Program-made: the position numbers and the translations under genes
NCBI GenBank assembly: GCA_030424595.1
Contig: JAUHWG010000002.1
Coordinates: 62,001-126,000, forward strand
Reading direction: 5' to 3'
Origin: Polyangia bacterium
GTDB lineage: Bacteria > Myxococcota_A > Polyangia > Nannocystales > Nannocystaceae
DNA: 64,000 nucleotides
In this document: positions 33,631 to 42,969 of the stretch, in pieces
Layout of the letters: every line of letters starts with the position of its first letter
Position numbering within the stretch: the first letter of the stretch is position 1
Notes under the pieces: generated by a model
What the model was told of the DNA's origin: nothing
The model's input: the letters and a program-made list of their open reading frames with translations, nothing else
Databases searched by the model: none

Positions 33631-34596
33631 ATGTCCGCTCCGAACCAGGAGGGGGCACCATTCCGCGCAGGGATGATCGCCCTCTGTGGCCGACCCAACG
33701 TCGGCAAGTCGACTCTGCTCAACGCCCTCATGGGGGCGGATCTCGCGGTGGCCTCGCGCCTACCGCAGACGACGCGCGAGCGTCTGCTGGGGCTGTGGAG
33801 CACGGATGAATTTCAGGCGGTGCTCGTCGACACCCCCGGGATCCACCGGGCGCGCTCTCCCCTTAACCGCTTCATGGTGGACGAGGCGGTCCGCGGCGCG
33901 ACGGGGGTCGATCTCGTGCTCCTCCTGGCGGAGGCGCCGATGCTCACGGATATCGAGCTCGCCGAGGCGTGGGAGCCAGGGGAGGGGGCCTTGGCCGCGC
34001 TGGCGACGGTCGTCGAGACCGGCGCTCCGGTGGTCCTGGTCCTGACAAAGATCGATCGCCTCAAGCAGCGAGATCTCCTGCTCCCCGTGATCGCTCGCTG
34101 GGCCGCCCTCCACGACTTCGCCGCGGTCCTGCCGGTCTCGGCGCTCCAGGACGAGGGGCTGGCCGAGCTGCGGACGATCGTCACCGGGGCGCTCCCCGAG
34201 AGCCCCCCCCTCTACGACGTCGAGGCGCTCAGCGACCGTGACATGCGCTGGCACGCCGGAGAGCGGGTCCGGGAGGCGATCTTTCGCCACCTCAAGGACG
34301 AGCTCCCCTACAGCTGCGCCGTGACGATCGAGTCCTTCAAGGAGCAGCGCAAGCCGCCCAAGGACGTCATCCGCGCGAACGTCCACGTCGAGCGCGAGAG
34401 TCAGAAGCCGATGGTGATCGGCGCCGCGGGGCGGACGATCCGCAAGATCTCGATGGACGCGCGCAGCGCGATCGCCGAGCTGACGGGGCGGAGCTGTGAT
34501 CTCTTCCTCAAGGTCACGGTGACCAAGAACTGGACCAAGGACCCCGAACTGATGGCCCGCCTCGGCTACCACCAGCCCGTGGGAGGTGAGTCATGA
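33631..34596 (+). CDS. era: GTPase Era
   Basis: Era binds 16S rRNA near its 3' end and helps mature the 30S subunit. The 321-residue protein has G1 GRPNVGKSTL, G3 DTPGIHRA, G4 LTKIDRL, and a C-terminal KH domain (ESQKPMVIGAAGRTIRKISMDARSAIAELTG). The length is slightly over the usual 300 because of a 14-residue N-terminal lead. It overlaps der by 4 bp, putting two ribosome-assembly GTPases in one transcript. Confidence 0.97.
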   Translation: MSAPNQEGAPFRAGMIALCGRPNVGKSTLLNALMGADLAVASRLPQTTRERLLGLWSTDEFQAVLVDTPGIHRARSPLNRFMVDEAVRGATGVDLVLLLAEAPMLTDIELAEAWEPGEGALAALATVVETGAPVVLVLTKIDRLKQRDLLLPVIARWAALHDFAAVLPVSALQDEGLAELRTIVTGALPESPPLYDVEALSDRDMRWHAGERVREAIFRHLKDELPYSCAVTIESFKEQRKPPKDVIRANVHVERESQKPMVIGAAGRTIRKISMDARSAIAELTGRSCDLFLKVTVTKNWTKDPELMARLGYHQPVGGES

Positions 34597-35981
34597 GTAA
34601 CGCTCTCGTCGCCGTCGTCGGCCGCCCGAACGTCGGCAAGTCGACCCTCTTCAACCGCCTCATCGGCGCCCGCAAGGCGATCGTCGAGGACAACCCCGGG
34701 GTCACCCGCGATCGCCTCTACGGGATCGCCGAGTGGGACGGTCACTCCTTTATGGTCGTCGACACCGGCGGCATCGATCCCTCGCTCGACGACGGTCTGC
34801 CGGCGCACATCCGTCAGCAGGCGGAGATCGCGATGGAGGAGGCTGACCTGATCATCTTCGTCGTCGACGCGATCGAGGGGGCGACGTCGAGCGACATCGA
34901 GATCGCGACGCTGCTCCGCCGCTCGGGCCAGCCGGTGATCCTCGTCGCCAACAAGGCCGACGGACCCAAGCAGGAGCTGCATGCCCACGCGCTCCACGAG
35001 CTCGGCCTCGGCGAGGTCTACCCGGTCTCGGCCGCCCATGGTCGCCGCTTTGGCGACCTCTGCGACGTGATCGTCGCGAACATCCCGAAGGAGCTCGATC
35101 TCAGCGGGACGCTGGAGAAGCCGCAGGGCACTCGGATCGCCTTCATGGGCCGCCCTAACGCCGGCAAGTCGACCCTGATCAACGCGCTCATGCGTGAGCC
35201 GCGGGTGATCGTCGATGCCACCGCCGGGACGACCCGCGACGCGATCGATCTGCCCTTTCAGTTCAACGACAAGCCGCTCGTCTTGATCGACACGGCGGGG
35301 CTCCGCCGACGTCGGCAGGTCGCGCGGGCGCAGGAGAAGCTCGCGGCGATCAAGGCGATCCGGGCGATGGAGCGGACCCAGATCGTCGTCCTCGTCGTCG
35401 ACGCCAGCGTCGGCGTCACCGATCAGGACCAGCGGCTGGCGCGGATGGCCTTCACCCGCGGCAAGGGGGTCGTCGTCGCCCTTCACAAGTGGGATCTTGT
35501 CGCCGGCGACGCCCGCAGCGGCAGGGATGTGCTGGCTCGCACAGAGGCGGACCTCGCCTTCCTCGAGCGACCGCGGATCATCAAGACCTCCGCGGTCGGT
35601 CCCGGCCGTGACGAGGGGAAGGGGCGAACCCGCAACCTCGAAGAGGTCCTCATCGCCTGTTTGAAGACCGCGCGCGGGCTGAGCAGCCACATCTCGACCT
35701 CGGATCTCAACCAAGAGCTTGCGGCTGCGGTGGCGGAGAACTCGCCGCCTATGCACAAGAGCCGACCGGTCAAGCTGCTCTACGCGACCCAGGCCGAGAC
35801 CGATCCCCCCCTGATCGTGATCTCCGCCAACAAGGGCCGCTGTCTCGCGACCGCCTACGAGCGCTATCTCGTCCGTCGGTTCCGCCGGCGCTGGGATCTC
35901 CGCGGCGTCCCGATCCGCCTCGTCGTCCGCGGCCGAGGCCGTGGAAACAGCGAGCGAGCCCAGGCTCGGGCCAAGTCCTAG
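34593..35981 (+). CDS. der: GTPase Der (EngA)
   Basis: Der is the double-GTPase needed for 50S subunit assembly. Two G domains are clear: the first has GRPNVGKSTL, DTGGID and NKAD; the second has GRPNAGKSTL, DTAGLRRR and a G4 motif that reads HKWD rather than NKWD. The KH-like C-terminal domain ends with FRRRWDLRGVPIRLVVRGRGR and a basic tail. The length (462) is normal. Its ATG overlaps the era stop by 4 bp. Confidence 0.97.
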   Translation: MSNALVAVVGRPNVGKSTLFNRLIGARKAIVEDNPGVTRDRLYGIAEWDGHSFMVVDTGGIDPSLDDGLPAHIRQQAEIAMEEADLIIFVVDAIEGATSSDIEIATLLRRSGQPVILVANKADGPKQELHAHALHELGLGEVYPVSAAHGRRFGDLCDVIVANIPKELDLSGTLEKPQGTRIAFMGRPNAGKSTLINALMREPRVIVDATAGTTRDAIDLPFQFNDKPLVLIDTAGLRRRRQVARAQEKLAAIKAIRAMERTQIVVLVVDASVGVTDQDQRLARMAFTRGKGVVVALHKWDLVAGDARSGRDVLARTEADLAFLERPRIIKTSAVGPGRDEGKGRTRNLEEVLIACLKTARGLSSHISTSDLNQELAAAVAENSPPMHKSRPVKLLYATQAETDPPLIVISANKGRCLATAYERYLVRRFRRRWDLRGVPIRLVVRGRGRGNSERAQARAKS

Positions 35982-36149
35982 GGCGCTCACGGCCGGCCGG
36001 CTGCTGGCCCGGGAGCCTCGCTGCGTGCTGATGTGCGCGCTGGCGAGGACTTTACAGCGGGTGAACGCCTGTGCGATTGTTCCGGCCACACCCTCTCCAG
36101 CTCCTGCGGAGAGGCCCCCGCGACCCGTGTGTCACCGGAGGACTACATC

Positions 36150-37844
36150 TTGCGCACGTCCATTATCTCCCGCATCGCCCTACTCGCGGGCGCAGCCGTC
36201 GCCCTTCCGCAGCTCCTTGCCTGTCTTTCGCACCCCGTAAAGGAGGTCGAGTACGACAAGGCGCAGGAGGCCAAGAAGGGCGTCTCGATCGCTATCTCGA
36301 AGGACGTCGACATCGTCTTCGTGATCGACGACTCAGGGTCCATGGCGGAGGAGCAAGCGCTCCTCTCCGAGAACTTCGAGGCGTTCATCAACGTCCTCGA
36401 GGCCGATGACGTCAAGGCGAACTACCGCCTCGCGATCACGACCACCGACGCCGGCAATCCCCAGTGCAGCAAGGCGAGCACGACGCCGCTCAACGGCAAG
36501 TTCGAGCTCAGCTCCTGCCTCGGCCGCGTCGCCCTCGGCGACTTCACGTTCGACGGCGTCGATCCTCCGGTCGACGCGGCGCCTTCGTGCACCGACTTCT
36601 GTGACCTCGACGACACCCAGCTCGTGATCACGCCGACGACGACGGAGAAGGACGACACCCCCGCTGCTCGCCCCTGGCTGCAGAACATCGAGGGCGAGAC
36701 CAACCTCCCCGAGGGCATCTCCACGGTCGACGCGTTCCAGTGCTTCGGCCCGCAGGGCGTCGCCGGTTGCGGCTTCGAGTCCCACCTCGAGAGCATGTGG
36801 AAGGCGCTCCGCGGCGCTGACACGTCCGGCGAGAAGAACTTCGGCTTCCTCCGCGAGCAGGCGATCCTCTCGGTCGTCTTCGTCACGGACGAGGCGGACT
36901 GCTCCTACAACGAGGCCTTCAAGGACGTCTTCCAGACCAACAAGGTCTTCTGGAACGACCCCGCCGATCCGAAGCCGAGCTCCGCGGTCTGCTGGCGCGC
37001 TGGCGTCACCTGTGACGGTGATCCGAGCGGCTACGATGCCTGCCGCTCGTCGAACAAAGACATCGACGGCAACGCAGGGGTCCCGGACGACCAAGCGGTC
37101 CTCCACCCGCTCAGCCGCTACACCGACCAGCTCGACACGATCGAGACGGCCAAGCGCCAGTTCGACGCGGGCGCAGAGGTCCTGGTCGCGGTCATCGGCG
37201 GTGTGCCGACGACCTACGGCGCCGGCAACACGGACATCCCGTACACCGGCCTCGGCGGCGATCCGGACACTCCGGAGCAGGAGTTCTTCGACAACTTCGG
37301 CATCGACCGCGGCTGCGTGTCTGCGGTCGGCGGCGACGCGGTCCCGCCGGTCCGTCTCCGCGAGTTCGCCGATCACTTCCGCGTCGGCGACGACCCGAAC
37401 ATCTTCTCGATCTGCGACCCGGACTACTCGCCCGCGCTCGCGGCGATCGCCGACAAGATCCGCGACCAGATCAAGCCGGCCTGCATGCCGGAGTGCATCA
37501 AGGACACGGACACGACGACCGAGCGCCTCGACTTCGACTGCACCCTCAAGCAGGAGAACATCGCGGCGGGGACCAGCGAGGACATCCCGGTCTGTGACAA
37601 GAGCGGCAACACCTACGTGCCGCCCGGCGACGCGAAGGTCTGCTACATCGGCCTCGTCGACCCGACCGGTGATGTGACCCCCGACAACCCCGACGACAAC
37701 CTCTCGCAGGAGTGCATCGACGACGGTTGGAACCTCGAGTTCAAGGTCTTCCGTGATGGCCCGGCGCCGGTCGGCACGACCGTCAGCGCGGTCTGCCAGC
37801 TCTCCGATCTCCCCGAGATCGAGTGCCCCGGCCTCGGCGGCTAG
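36150..37844 (+). CDS. VWA-domain lipoprotein
   Basis: The 564-residue protein begins at a TTG codon with GGAGGA 7 bases upstream, giving a signal peptide and lipobox (ISRIALLAGAAVALPQLLAC). The von Willebrand A-type domain shows the metal-site motif VIDDSGSMAEEQ (about residues 55-66), and AILSVVFVTDEADCS in the same fold. Many cysteines and Asp-rich loops suggest an extracellular, disulphide-bonded, metal-dependent adhesion protein. Such VWA lipoproteins are frequent in Nannocystaceae-like genomes. It lies between der and an outer-membrane barrel gene and ends with a good terminator. Confidence 0.85.
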   Translation: MRTSIISRIALLAGAAVALPQLLACLSHPVKEVEYDKAQEAKKGVSIAISKDVDIVFVIDDSGSMAEEQALLSENFEAFINVLEADDVKANYRLAITTTDAGNPQCSKASTTPLNGKFELSSCLGRVALGDFTFDGVDPPVDAAPSCTDFCDLDDTQLVITPTTTEKDDTPAARPWLQNIEGETNLPEGISTVDAFQCFGPQGVAGCGFESHLESMWKALRGADTSGEKNFGFLREQAILSVVFVTDEADCSYNEAFKDVFQTNKVFWNDPADPKPSSAVCWRAGVTCDGDPSGYDACRSSNKDIDGNAGVPDDQAVLHPLSRYTDQLDTIETAKRQFDAGAEVLVAVIGGVPTTYGAGNTDIPYTGLGGDPDTPEQEFFDNFGIDRGCVSAVGGDAVPPVRLREFADHFRVGDDPNIFSICDPDYSPALAAIADKIRDQIKPACMPECIKDTDTTTERLDFDCTLKQENIAAGTSEDIPVCDKSGNTYVPPGDAKVCYIGLVDPTGDVTPDNPDDNLSQECIDDGWNLEFKVFRDGPAPVGTTVSAVCQLSDLPEIECPGLGG

Positions 37845-37866
37845 TCCGACCGAAGGTCCGACGAGA

Positions 37867-37898
37867 GGCTCCTACGCGCTGCGTAGGGGCCTTCTCTG
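37867..37898 (+). terminator. Rho-independent terminator after the VWA gene
   Basis: GGCTCCTACGC pairs with GCGTAGGGGCC (11 bp, one U-G wobble) around a 3-base loop, followed by TTCTCTGTTCTC. Confidence 0.82.
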
Positions 37899-38026
37899 TT
37901 CTCGCTCGGTGCTCAGGGCTCGGTGCTCGGGGCTCAGTCGTCGCGAGCGACGACACTTCATCGAGCCCAACTCGCCCGCGAAGTAAGTTGCCCGCGAGCT
38001 CGCCATCACCACGGCGCCGCTGAGGA

Positions 38027-38845
38027 TCAGAAGCGGAGGCCGAGCCGGGCGGCGCCGATCACGTAGATCGGGATCTCGAGCGGCTGAACCATCAGGGCGA
38101 AGTAGCGGATGCTCGCGCCGAGGTACCAGCGCTTGGCCAGGTGGAGATCGACCGACGCCCCGGCGTGCACCTCCGGGACCATCGCAGGTACACAGGTGCC
38201 GGCGCTGCACATCAGGCCGGTGTCACAGGTGGTGCCGTCGAGGCAGGCCATCCCGCGCTGGCCGACGAGCGCCCCCTCCGGTGTGCCGATGCGAAAGACT
38301 CCGGCGCCGACGTCGACCATCGGCATGAAGCGGCCGAGATCGATCCCGACAGCGACGCCGACTCCCGCGGTCGTCGTGTGGAGCACGCCGGCGTTGGCGG
38401 TGACCGTGATCTCCTCGGTGTCCGAATCTTGGCTCTTGCTCTCGCCTAGCGGGTGACCGCTGTAGCCCACCTGGGCTCGGAGCCAGGCGAAGGAGAGAAC
38501 GCGAAGATCAGCCTCGAGGAGAACACCCGCCCCAGGGCGGCGGATGGTCTCGCGTCCGAGGAGAGGCAGCCGGAAGGACGCGTAGGCCGGCGAGAGGGTG
38601 AGCGCGAAGCGTCGATCCCCTCCATAGGCCGGCACGAGGGCAGGGGAGGACTTGATCGGGGTCGGCGCCGGCTGACCGTTCGGCGGTCGCATCATCGGCG
38701 TATCGTTGGGATCCGTCGGCGCCTCGCGGGGGGCCGGCTCGCCCGCCGACGTCTCTGTCACAGCCGCTAGACAGAGGAGCGTGGCGAGCACGCGGGTCCA
38801 GCTGCGCCGCCAGGCGGCCGGACGGGGGAGCGACGGCGCGGTCAC
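38027..38845 (-). CDS. Outer-membrane beta-barrel protein with Cys-rich loop
   Basis: The 272-residue product has a signal peptide (VLATLLCLAAVTETSA), a Pro-rich linker, and barrel strands such as RRFALTLSPAYASFRLPLL, AGVGVAVGIDLGRFMPMVDVGAGVFRI and RWYLGASIRYFALMV. It ends GAARLGLRF with a terminal Phe. A loop of about 25 residues with four cysteines (MACLDGTTCDTGLMCSAGTC) interrupts the barrel, probably on the cell surface. It resembles the barrel at 20432 in plan but not closely in sequence. It is divergent from the TPR gene at 38909. Confidence 0.78.
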   Translation of the reverse strand: MTAPSLPRPAAWRRSWTRVLATLLCLAAVTETSAGEPAPREAPTDPNDTPMMRPPNGQPAPTPIKSSPALVPAYGGDRRFALTLSPAYASFRLPLLGRETIRRPGAGVLLEADLRVLSFAWLRAQVGYSGHPLGESKSQDSDTEEITVTANAGVLHTTTAGVGVAVGIDLGRFMPMVDVGAGVFRIGTPEGALVGQRGMACLDGTTCDTGLMCSAGTCVPAMVPEVHAGASVDLHLAKRWYLGASIRYFALMVQPLEIPIYVIGAARLGLRF

Positions 38846-38908
38846 GGTCCCAGGTTATACCGCGCTCTGGCTGGACAGGGACGCGCCGCTCGGGTAGATA
38901 CGCCATCC

Positions 38909-39817
38909 GTGAGCGATACGCCCGAAAAGTCGGAGTCTGCGCCTAAGGAGGCGCCCGAGCAGCGGATGGAGCTGCCGACCTGGAGCCGTGCGCGGACCAA
39001 GAAGAGGGGCGATGGTGGCGATGCTGCGCCGCCGAAGGACGACGCGTTCCAGACCGCGGTGCGCAGCGCTGGGCGCGGTGCGGCCAACCGGGGGCGTTGG
39101 GTCGTCGTCGGGATCATCGCGATCGCCCTCGGGATCGGCGGCGTCGTTCTCTACCGGGTCAAGGCGAAGACCCACTCGGCGCAGGCGACTCAGCTCTTAG
39201 GGACCGCCACGGCCCTCGAGGCTCGAGCTCGGATAGGCGACGTGGAGAGCCTCGTCGGCCCGACCAACGACCCTCCATACCCGATCGTGCCGGACGAGAG
39301 CGCGCGTGAGGCCGCGATCGCCAAGGCGCTCGAGGATCTCAAGGCCTCCAGCGCCGGCAGCGGACCGGAGACCGCGGCAAAGCTGATGATCGGCGCGGAT
39401 CACCTGCGCGACGGCGACTTCGAGGCTGCGGAGTCGGCCTACCGCGAGATCGTCCGGATCGAAGATCACCCGCTCGGGTTCATGGCCCGTGAGGGCGTCG
39501 CCCTGGCCTTGGAGGGCAAGGGAGACATCGACGGGGCGCTCCGCGAGCTGGTCATCCTCGCCGGTGACAAGGGGGCCATCTACCGCGAGGCCGCCCTCTA
39601 CCACCGCGCCCGGATCCTCGCCGCGAACGATCGCAAGGACGAGGCCGTCGAGGCGCTCAAAGCCTACATCGAGGAGTACCCGCTGCGCGAGTTCTCGTTG
39701 ATGGGAGACGACGTCCGCAAGCTGGTCGAGGTCGTCGATCCGAGCCTGCTCGTGGGCGTCGAGGATGCCCCCTCGCCGGTCGAGATCACCGACAACGCAG
39801 CTCCGCCCGAGGAGTAA
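38909..39817 (+). CDS. YfgM-like membrane-anchored TPR protein
   Basis: The 302-residue protein has a cytoplasmic, basic N-terminus, one transmembrane helix (WVVVGIIAIALGIGGVVLYRV, about 62-82) and a periplasmic TPR region (about 150-275, for example DFEAAESAYREIVRIED and DRKDEAVEALKAYIEEYP). It starts at GTG 38909. In E. coli YfgM has this layout, is a SecYEG/periplasmic chaperone partner, and is followed by bamB and der. Here the BamB-like gene follows 3 bp later and der lies about 3 kb upstream, which supports the assignment. Confidence 0.82.
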   Translation: MSDTPEKSESAPKEAPEQRMELPTWSRARTKKRGDGGDAAPPKDDAFQTAVRSAGRGAANRGRWVVVGIIAIALGIGGVVLYRVKAKTHSAQATQLLGTATALEARARIGDVESLVGPTNDPPYPIVPDESAREAAIAKALEDLKASSAGSGPETAAKLMIGADHLRDGDFEAAESAYREIVRIEDHPLGFMAREGVALALEGKGDIDGALRELVILAGDKGAIYREAALYHRARILAANDRKDEAVEALKAYIEEYPLREFSLMGDDVRKLVEVVDPSLLVGVEDAPSPVEITDNAAPPEE

Positions 39818-39820
39818 TCC

Positions 39821-41107
39821 ATGGGCCTCCTTCACCGTCAACGACTCGGCCGCGGGCTCCGCTCGGGCATCTCGCGCCGCCTGCTCCTCTGCGCCGGTCT
39901 GGGCTGGGGCTGGGGCTTGGGCTGCGGCCCCTCCGAGCCGACGGTGCTCGTCTATCCGGCGGAGACCGACGCGGCTCGGGCCGTCCTCGAGGTCGACTTC
40001 CACAAGCCGATCACGATCTCCGAGATGGCGATCCTGCGGCCCGACGAGCGGGCGATCGTCACCTCCGACTTTGAGCGTCATCAGCTCTACGTCGGCAGTC
40101 GAGACGGCAGCCTCCTGGTCCTGAACGCCGACGACGGCGAGCTCCTCTGGGAGTACGACATGGGCGGCGCGATCGCCTCGGCGCCGCTCCTCGTCGAAGG
40201 GGAGCCGGTTCTCCTCGTCGGCTCCGACAACGGTGTGATGCTCGCGCTCGACCTCGACACCCGCGAGCCTCGCTGGACCTACGAGACCCAGGGCACCGTC
40301 CGGGGCCGGCCCTTGCTCGACGACAACGTCGTCTACTTCGCGAACTCGCGGGACCAGGTCTTCGCCCTCGACGCTCGCAGCGGCGCCTGGCGTTGGCAGT
40401 ACGAGCAGCCCTTCCAGGGCGAGTTCACGATCCACGGCCAAGCCGGCCTCACCCATGTAGGCGACGGCGATCCCTCCGTCCCCGAGGGAGGCGTCATCTT
40501 CACAGGCTTCGGCAACGGCCGGGTCGTCGCGATCGGGGCAGGATCGGGGGAGGCGCTGTGGCAGGCGAACGTCGCGCCCCCTGAGGGCGGCGACTTCGTC
40601 GACTCCGACAGCACCCCGCTGGTCGACCTCGCGAGCGGCGAGGTGGTCGTCAGCGGTCAGGAGACCGGCGTCCACGGCCTGTCGATGGCCGATGGTTCGC
40701 AGCGATGGTTCCGCCCGGTCCGCGGCGCAGGGACCGTCGTCGACGCCGGAGACGGCGGGCTCGTCTTCGCCTCCTCCCTCGAAGGGATCTTCACCGTCGA
40801 GCGGGGAGGGCGACTCCGTTGGCGGAGACAGCAGGATCCCGGGGTCCTCTCGACGCCGGTCGTGATCGGCTCGACGGTGCTCGTCGGACACTCGGAGACC
40901 GGCCTCCTCGCCCTCGACCGGGTCTCTGGCGAGCTCCTCGCCAACCTCAACGTCGGCTCGGGGATCAGCGCGGAGCCCTCATACGATCCGCTCTTCGGCC
41001 GGGTCTACGCGATCAGCAACCGCGGCGTCCTGATCGCGCTGCGGGTCGAGAGCGAGGCCCTCCAAGGGCCTGTCCTCGAGCCGCTACCGGCGGTCGCAGG
41101 GCGCTGA
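39821..41107 (+). CDS. BamB-like PQQ-repeat beta-propeller lipoprotein
   Basis: The 428-residue lipoprotein has its lipobox at GWGWGLGC. PQQ-type blades then repeat: GSRDGSLLVLNADDGELLWEYDMGG, GSDNGVMLALDLDTREPRWTYETQG, NSRDQVFALDARSGAWRWQYE, GNGRVVAIGAGSGEALWQANV and GHSETGLLALDRVSGELLAN. This is the BamB plan, an outer-membrane lipoprotein that helps BamA fold barrels. GAGGAG lies 8 bases upstream of the ATG. A degenerate copy of the last blade appears in a shifted frame just after its stop. Confidence 0.88.
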   Translation: MGLLHRQRLGRGLRSGISRRLLLCAGLGWGWGLGCGPSEPTVLVYPAETDAARAVLEVDFHKPITISEMAILRPDERAIVTSDFERHQLYVGSRDGSLLVLNADDGELLWEYDMGGAIASAPLLVEGEPVLLVGSDNGVMLALDLDTREPRWTYETQGTVRGRPLLDDNVVYFANSRDQVFALDARSGAWRWQYEQPFQGEFTIHGQAGLTHVGDGDPSVPEGGVIFTGFGNGRVVAIGAGSGEALWQANVAPPEGGDFVDSDSTPLVDLASGEVVVSGQETGVHGLSMADGSQRWFRPVRGAGTVVDAGDGGLVFASSLEGIFTVERGGRLRWRRQQDPGVLSTPVVIGSTVLVGHSETGLLALDRVSGELLANLNVGSGISAEPSYDPLFGRVYAISNRGVLIALRVESEALQGPVLEPLPAVAGR

Positions 41108-41168
41108 GTTCGTCCCGGAGGCGTCGTACGTCGGCCGGGTCTACGCGATCCGCGATCGACGTGCCCTG
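41108..41168 (+). pseudogene. Degenerate duplicate of the BamB-like gene's 3' end
   Basis: Directly after the stop, GGCCGGGTCTACGCGATC repeats the same 18 bases found inside the gene near 40998-41015. In a shifted frame it reads ASYVGRVYAIRDRRALMSL, against PSYDPLFGRVYAISNRGVLIAL in the gene. It appears to be a decayed partial duplication rather than a coding region. Confidence 0.55.
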
Positions 41169-41328
41169 ATGTCTTTGGGCCGCGACCGGCGGTCGCCGAG
41201 CAGACCTCGTCCTGGAGCCGTCGCTCGTCGGCTCGGCGGTCCCACCTCCAAGCGCTGCAGCGCGTCGGCTCGGAGCGCCACGACCCGCCACGACCCGCGA
41301 GCCGCTCCGCAGCGTCATGGCTCCGCCC

Positions 41329-42276
41329 CTACTGCCGAGCGTCCACCGACGCGGTCAGCGATCGGCGAGCGACCTCCCCCCCGCCGCTGGCGATGACCGC
41401 CTCTGCGCCCTCGAGGGCCACGTCGAGCTCCGGGAACGCATCGCCGACGAGCGGCAGGCGGATGACCGTGCGGTGGAGCTCGTAGTCCTTGGTCCGGATC
41501 AGCAGGAGGAAGAGCGCGTCGTCGCCGGCGGTCGCCGCTCGGATCGCGTGGACCCGCGGGAGGCCTGCGGGCGCCCGGACCCAGCCGTCGATCGTCGCTA
41601 CCTGGGCCGCCGGCAGATAGCCGCCGCGCCAACGCCCGTGACCGTGCACCAGCACCTGCGCCCAACGCAGGCAGCGACGGAGACCGCTCGTCGCCTCGCA
41701 GCGATCGACGACCCCGAGGAGGTAGACGTCATCGCTGCGGACGACCGTGTCGTGGGACTCCGCGAAGGGCGGGAGGATCGGCGCTGGGGCGGCGAAGAGC
41801 GGCGCCCGTTGGCTCATCACCGCCGCCGGCACCCAGCGCTCGGGGAGCTCGGGGGCGGGCTTGGGCCAACCAAAGCCGCGGGTGCCTCCGTCCTCGTCCA
41901 CCTCGTCGATCACCAGCGCCTGGAGGAAGGTGCCGAAGCTCGAGACCAGCTCGCCGCCGGGGACCGGCGCGGGTCCAAGGCTGAGCTCGTGGACATCGTG
42001 GGTCGGGAGCGGCGCGCCGGAGAAGGCCCACCGATCGACCCACGCGAGGGCTGCGGGGAGATCCGCGACCTTGCCGACGACGTGCCCGGCGAGGGGAGGT
42101 GGCGTGTCTGGGCTCTCTGCGCCGGGAGGCGACATCGCCACGACCGCCGCGCTTCGGGTGTTCGCGGCGCCTTCGATCTCCGCGGAGAGCCAGTACTCGC
42201 CGGCCCTCGCCGGTGTGACGCCGAGGGCGAGGCCCGCCGCGAGGCCGACGGAGACGAGGCGCGCGTCCAGCTTCAC
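41329..42276 (-). CDS. Hypothetical exported protein
   Basis: The 315-residue product begins at GTG 42276, which puts a clear signal peptide at the N-terminus (LVSVGLAAGLALGVTPARA then GEYWLSAE). The frame is open further upstream but runs into repeat DNA. The mature part is beta-rich with FGTFLQALVIDEVDEDGG, DDVYLLGVVDRCEATSGLRRCLRWAQVLVHG and GWVRAPAGLPRVHAI. No known domain was identified. It faces the BamB-like gene convergently, with a short gap. Confidence 0.72.
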   Translation of the reverse strand: MKLDARLVSVGLAAGLALGVTPARAGEYWLSAEIEGAANTRSAAVVAMSPPGAESPDTPPPLAGHVVGKVADLPAALAWVDRWAFSGAPLPTHDVHELSLGPAPVPGGELVSSFGTFLQALVIDEVDEDGGTRGFGWPKPAPELPERWVPAAVMSQRAPLFAAPAPILPPFAESHDTVVRSDDVYLLGVVDRCEATSGLRRCLRWAQVLVHGHGRWRGGYLPAAQVATIDGWVRAPAGLPRVHAIRAATAGDDALFLLLIRTKDYELHRTVIRLPLVGDAFPELDVALEGAEAVIASGGGEVARRSLTASVDARQ

Positions 42277-42314
42277 CCCGCACCCCCTAACAGCCGTTGG
42301 CGAAAGTCCAGCGT

Positions 42315-42400
42315 GCTCTCGCGCCGCAACCGTCGGCCCTCTCGGCGTCGACGAAACGCCGCTGTACGGGGTCGTACCGCAAGTATCGGCGGGGGCGAGA
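42315..42400. repeat. Dispersed intergenic repeat, copy A
   Basis: GCTCTCGCGCCG, CGTCGGCCC and TCGACGAA are shared in order and spacing with the copy at 56031-56112. Similarity continues to ATCGGCGG. Confidence 0.6.
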
Positions 42401-42653
42401 GAGGCGACGAGGGCAAGCGAGAGCGCCGTGACGCTCGGCCGATCGATCCGTACATGGTTTTCCGGCCATATGAGGCGAGCCGCGGAGACTCTGAGCGCGA
42501 CGAGCGGACCCAGGCGAGCGTCGACCGTCGCATTCCTGCCGCCAGGATCCCTCGAATCTTCGGCCACCTCCTCGCCGCCCTCACCACAAGCCGCAGGCCC
42601 CTCGCGAGAGGCCTCTGGGGCACGTCTAGCGGCCCGCGGAGGATGTCTCGCGT

Positions 42654-42740
42654 GCTCCCGCGCGGCGATCGTAGCGCCCCGCGGCGTCGACGAGGCGGAG
42701 CTGCGCAGGGCTCAGGTGCAGGTGTGGGCGGGGACAGGGC
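42654..42740. repeat. Dispersed intergenic repeat, copy B
   Basis: It starts GCTCCCGCGCGGCGATCGT and shares GGCGTCGACGA, GGGCGGGG and GACGAGGGCA with copy A at matching spacing. It is more diverged than copies A and C. Confidence 0.5.
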
Positions 42741-42969
42741 AGACGAGGGCACACGCGAGCGCGCGGGAGCTTCGCCACGGGCAGCGAGGGTCGGGGAGGT
42801 CTTCGGGGTGCGAAGGGTCATGGCGGCGCGGCCCATCGTGCAGGGCAAACCCGGCGAGGTGCCGCCAGTCTACGGTTCTCGCTCGCCGCGGCAAGGAGCG
42901 GTGCTCAGCGCTTTACAAGCACCTGCAGGCCTCGCTAAAGTCAGCGACACCTCAGGGCAGGACTATCGG

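Larger units (their letters stand above)
42277..42969. other. Long intergenic region with two copies of a dispersed repeat
   Basis: No gene was recognised on either strand in this 690-bp gap between divergent genes. Two related copies of a repeat of about 90 bp lie at 42315-42400 and 42654-42740 (core GCTCYCGCGC...GGCGTCGACGA); further copies are at 28285 and 56031. The promoters of both flanking genes must also lie here. Confidence 0.6.
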
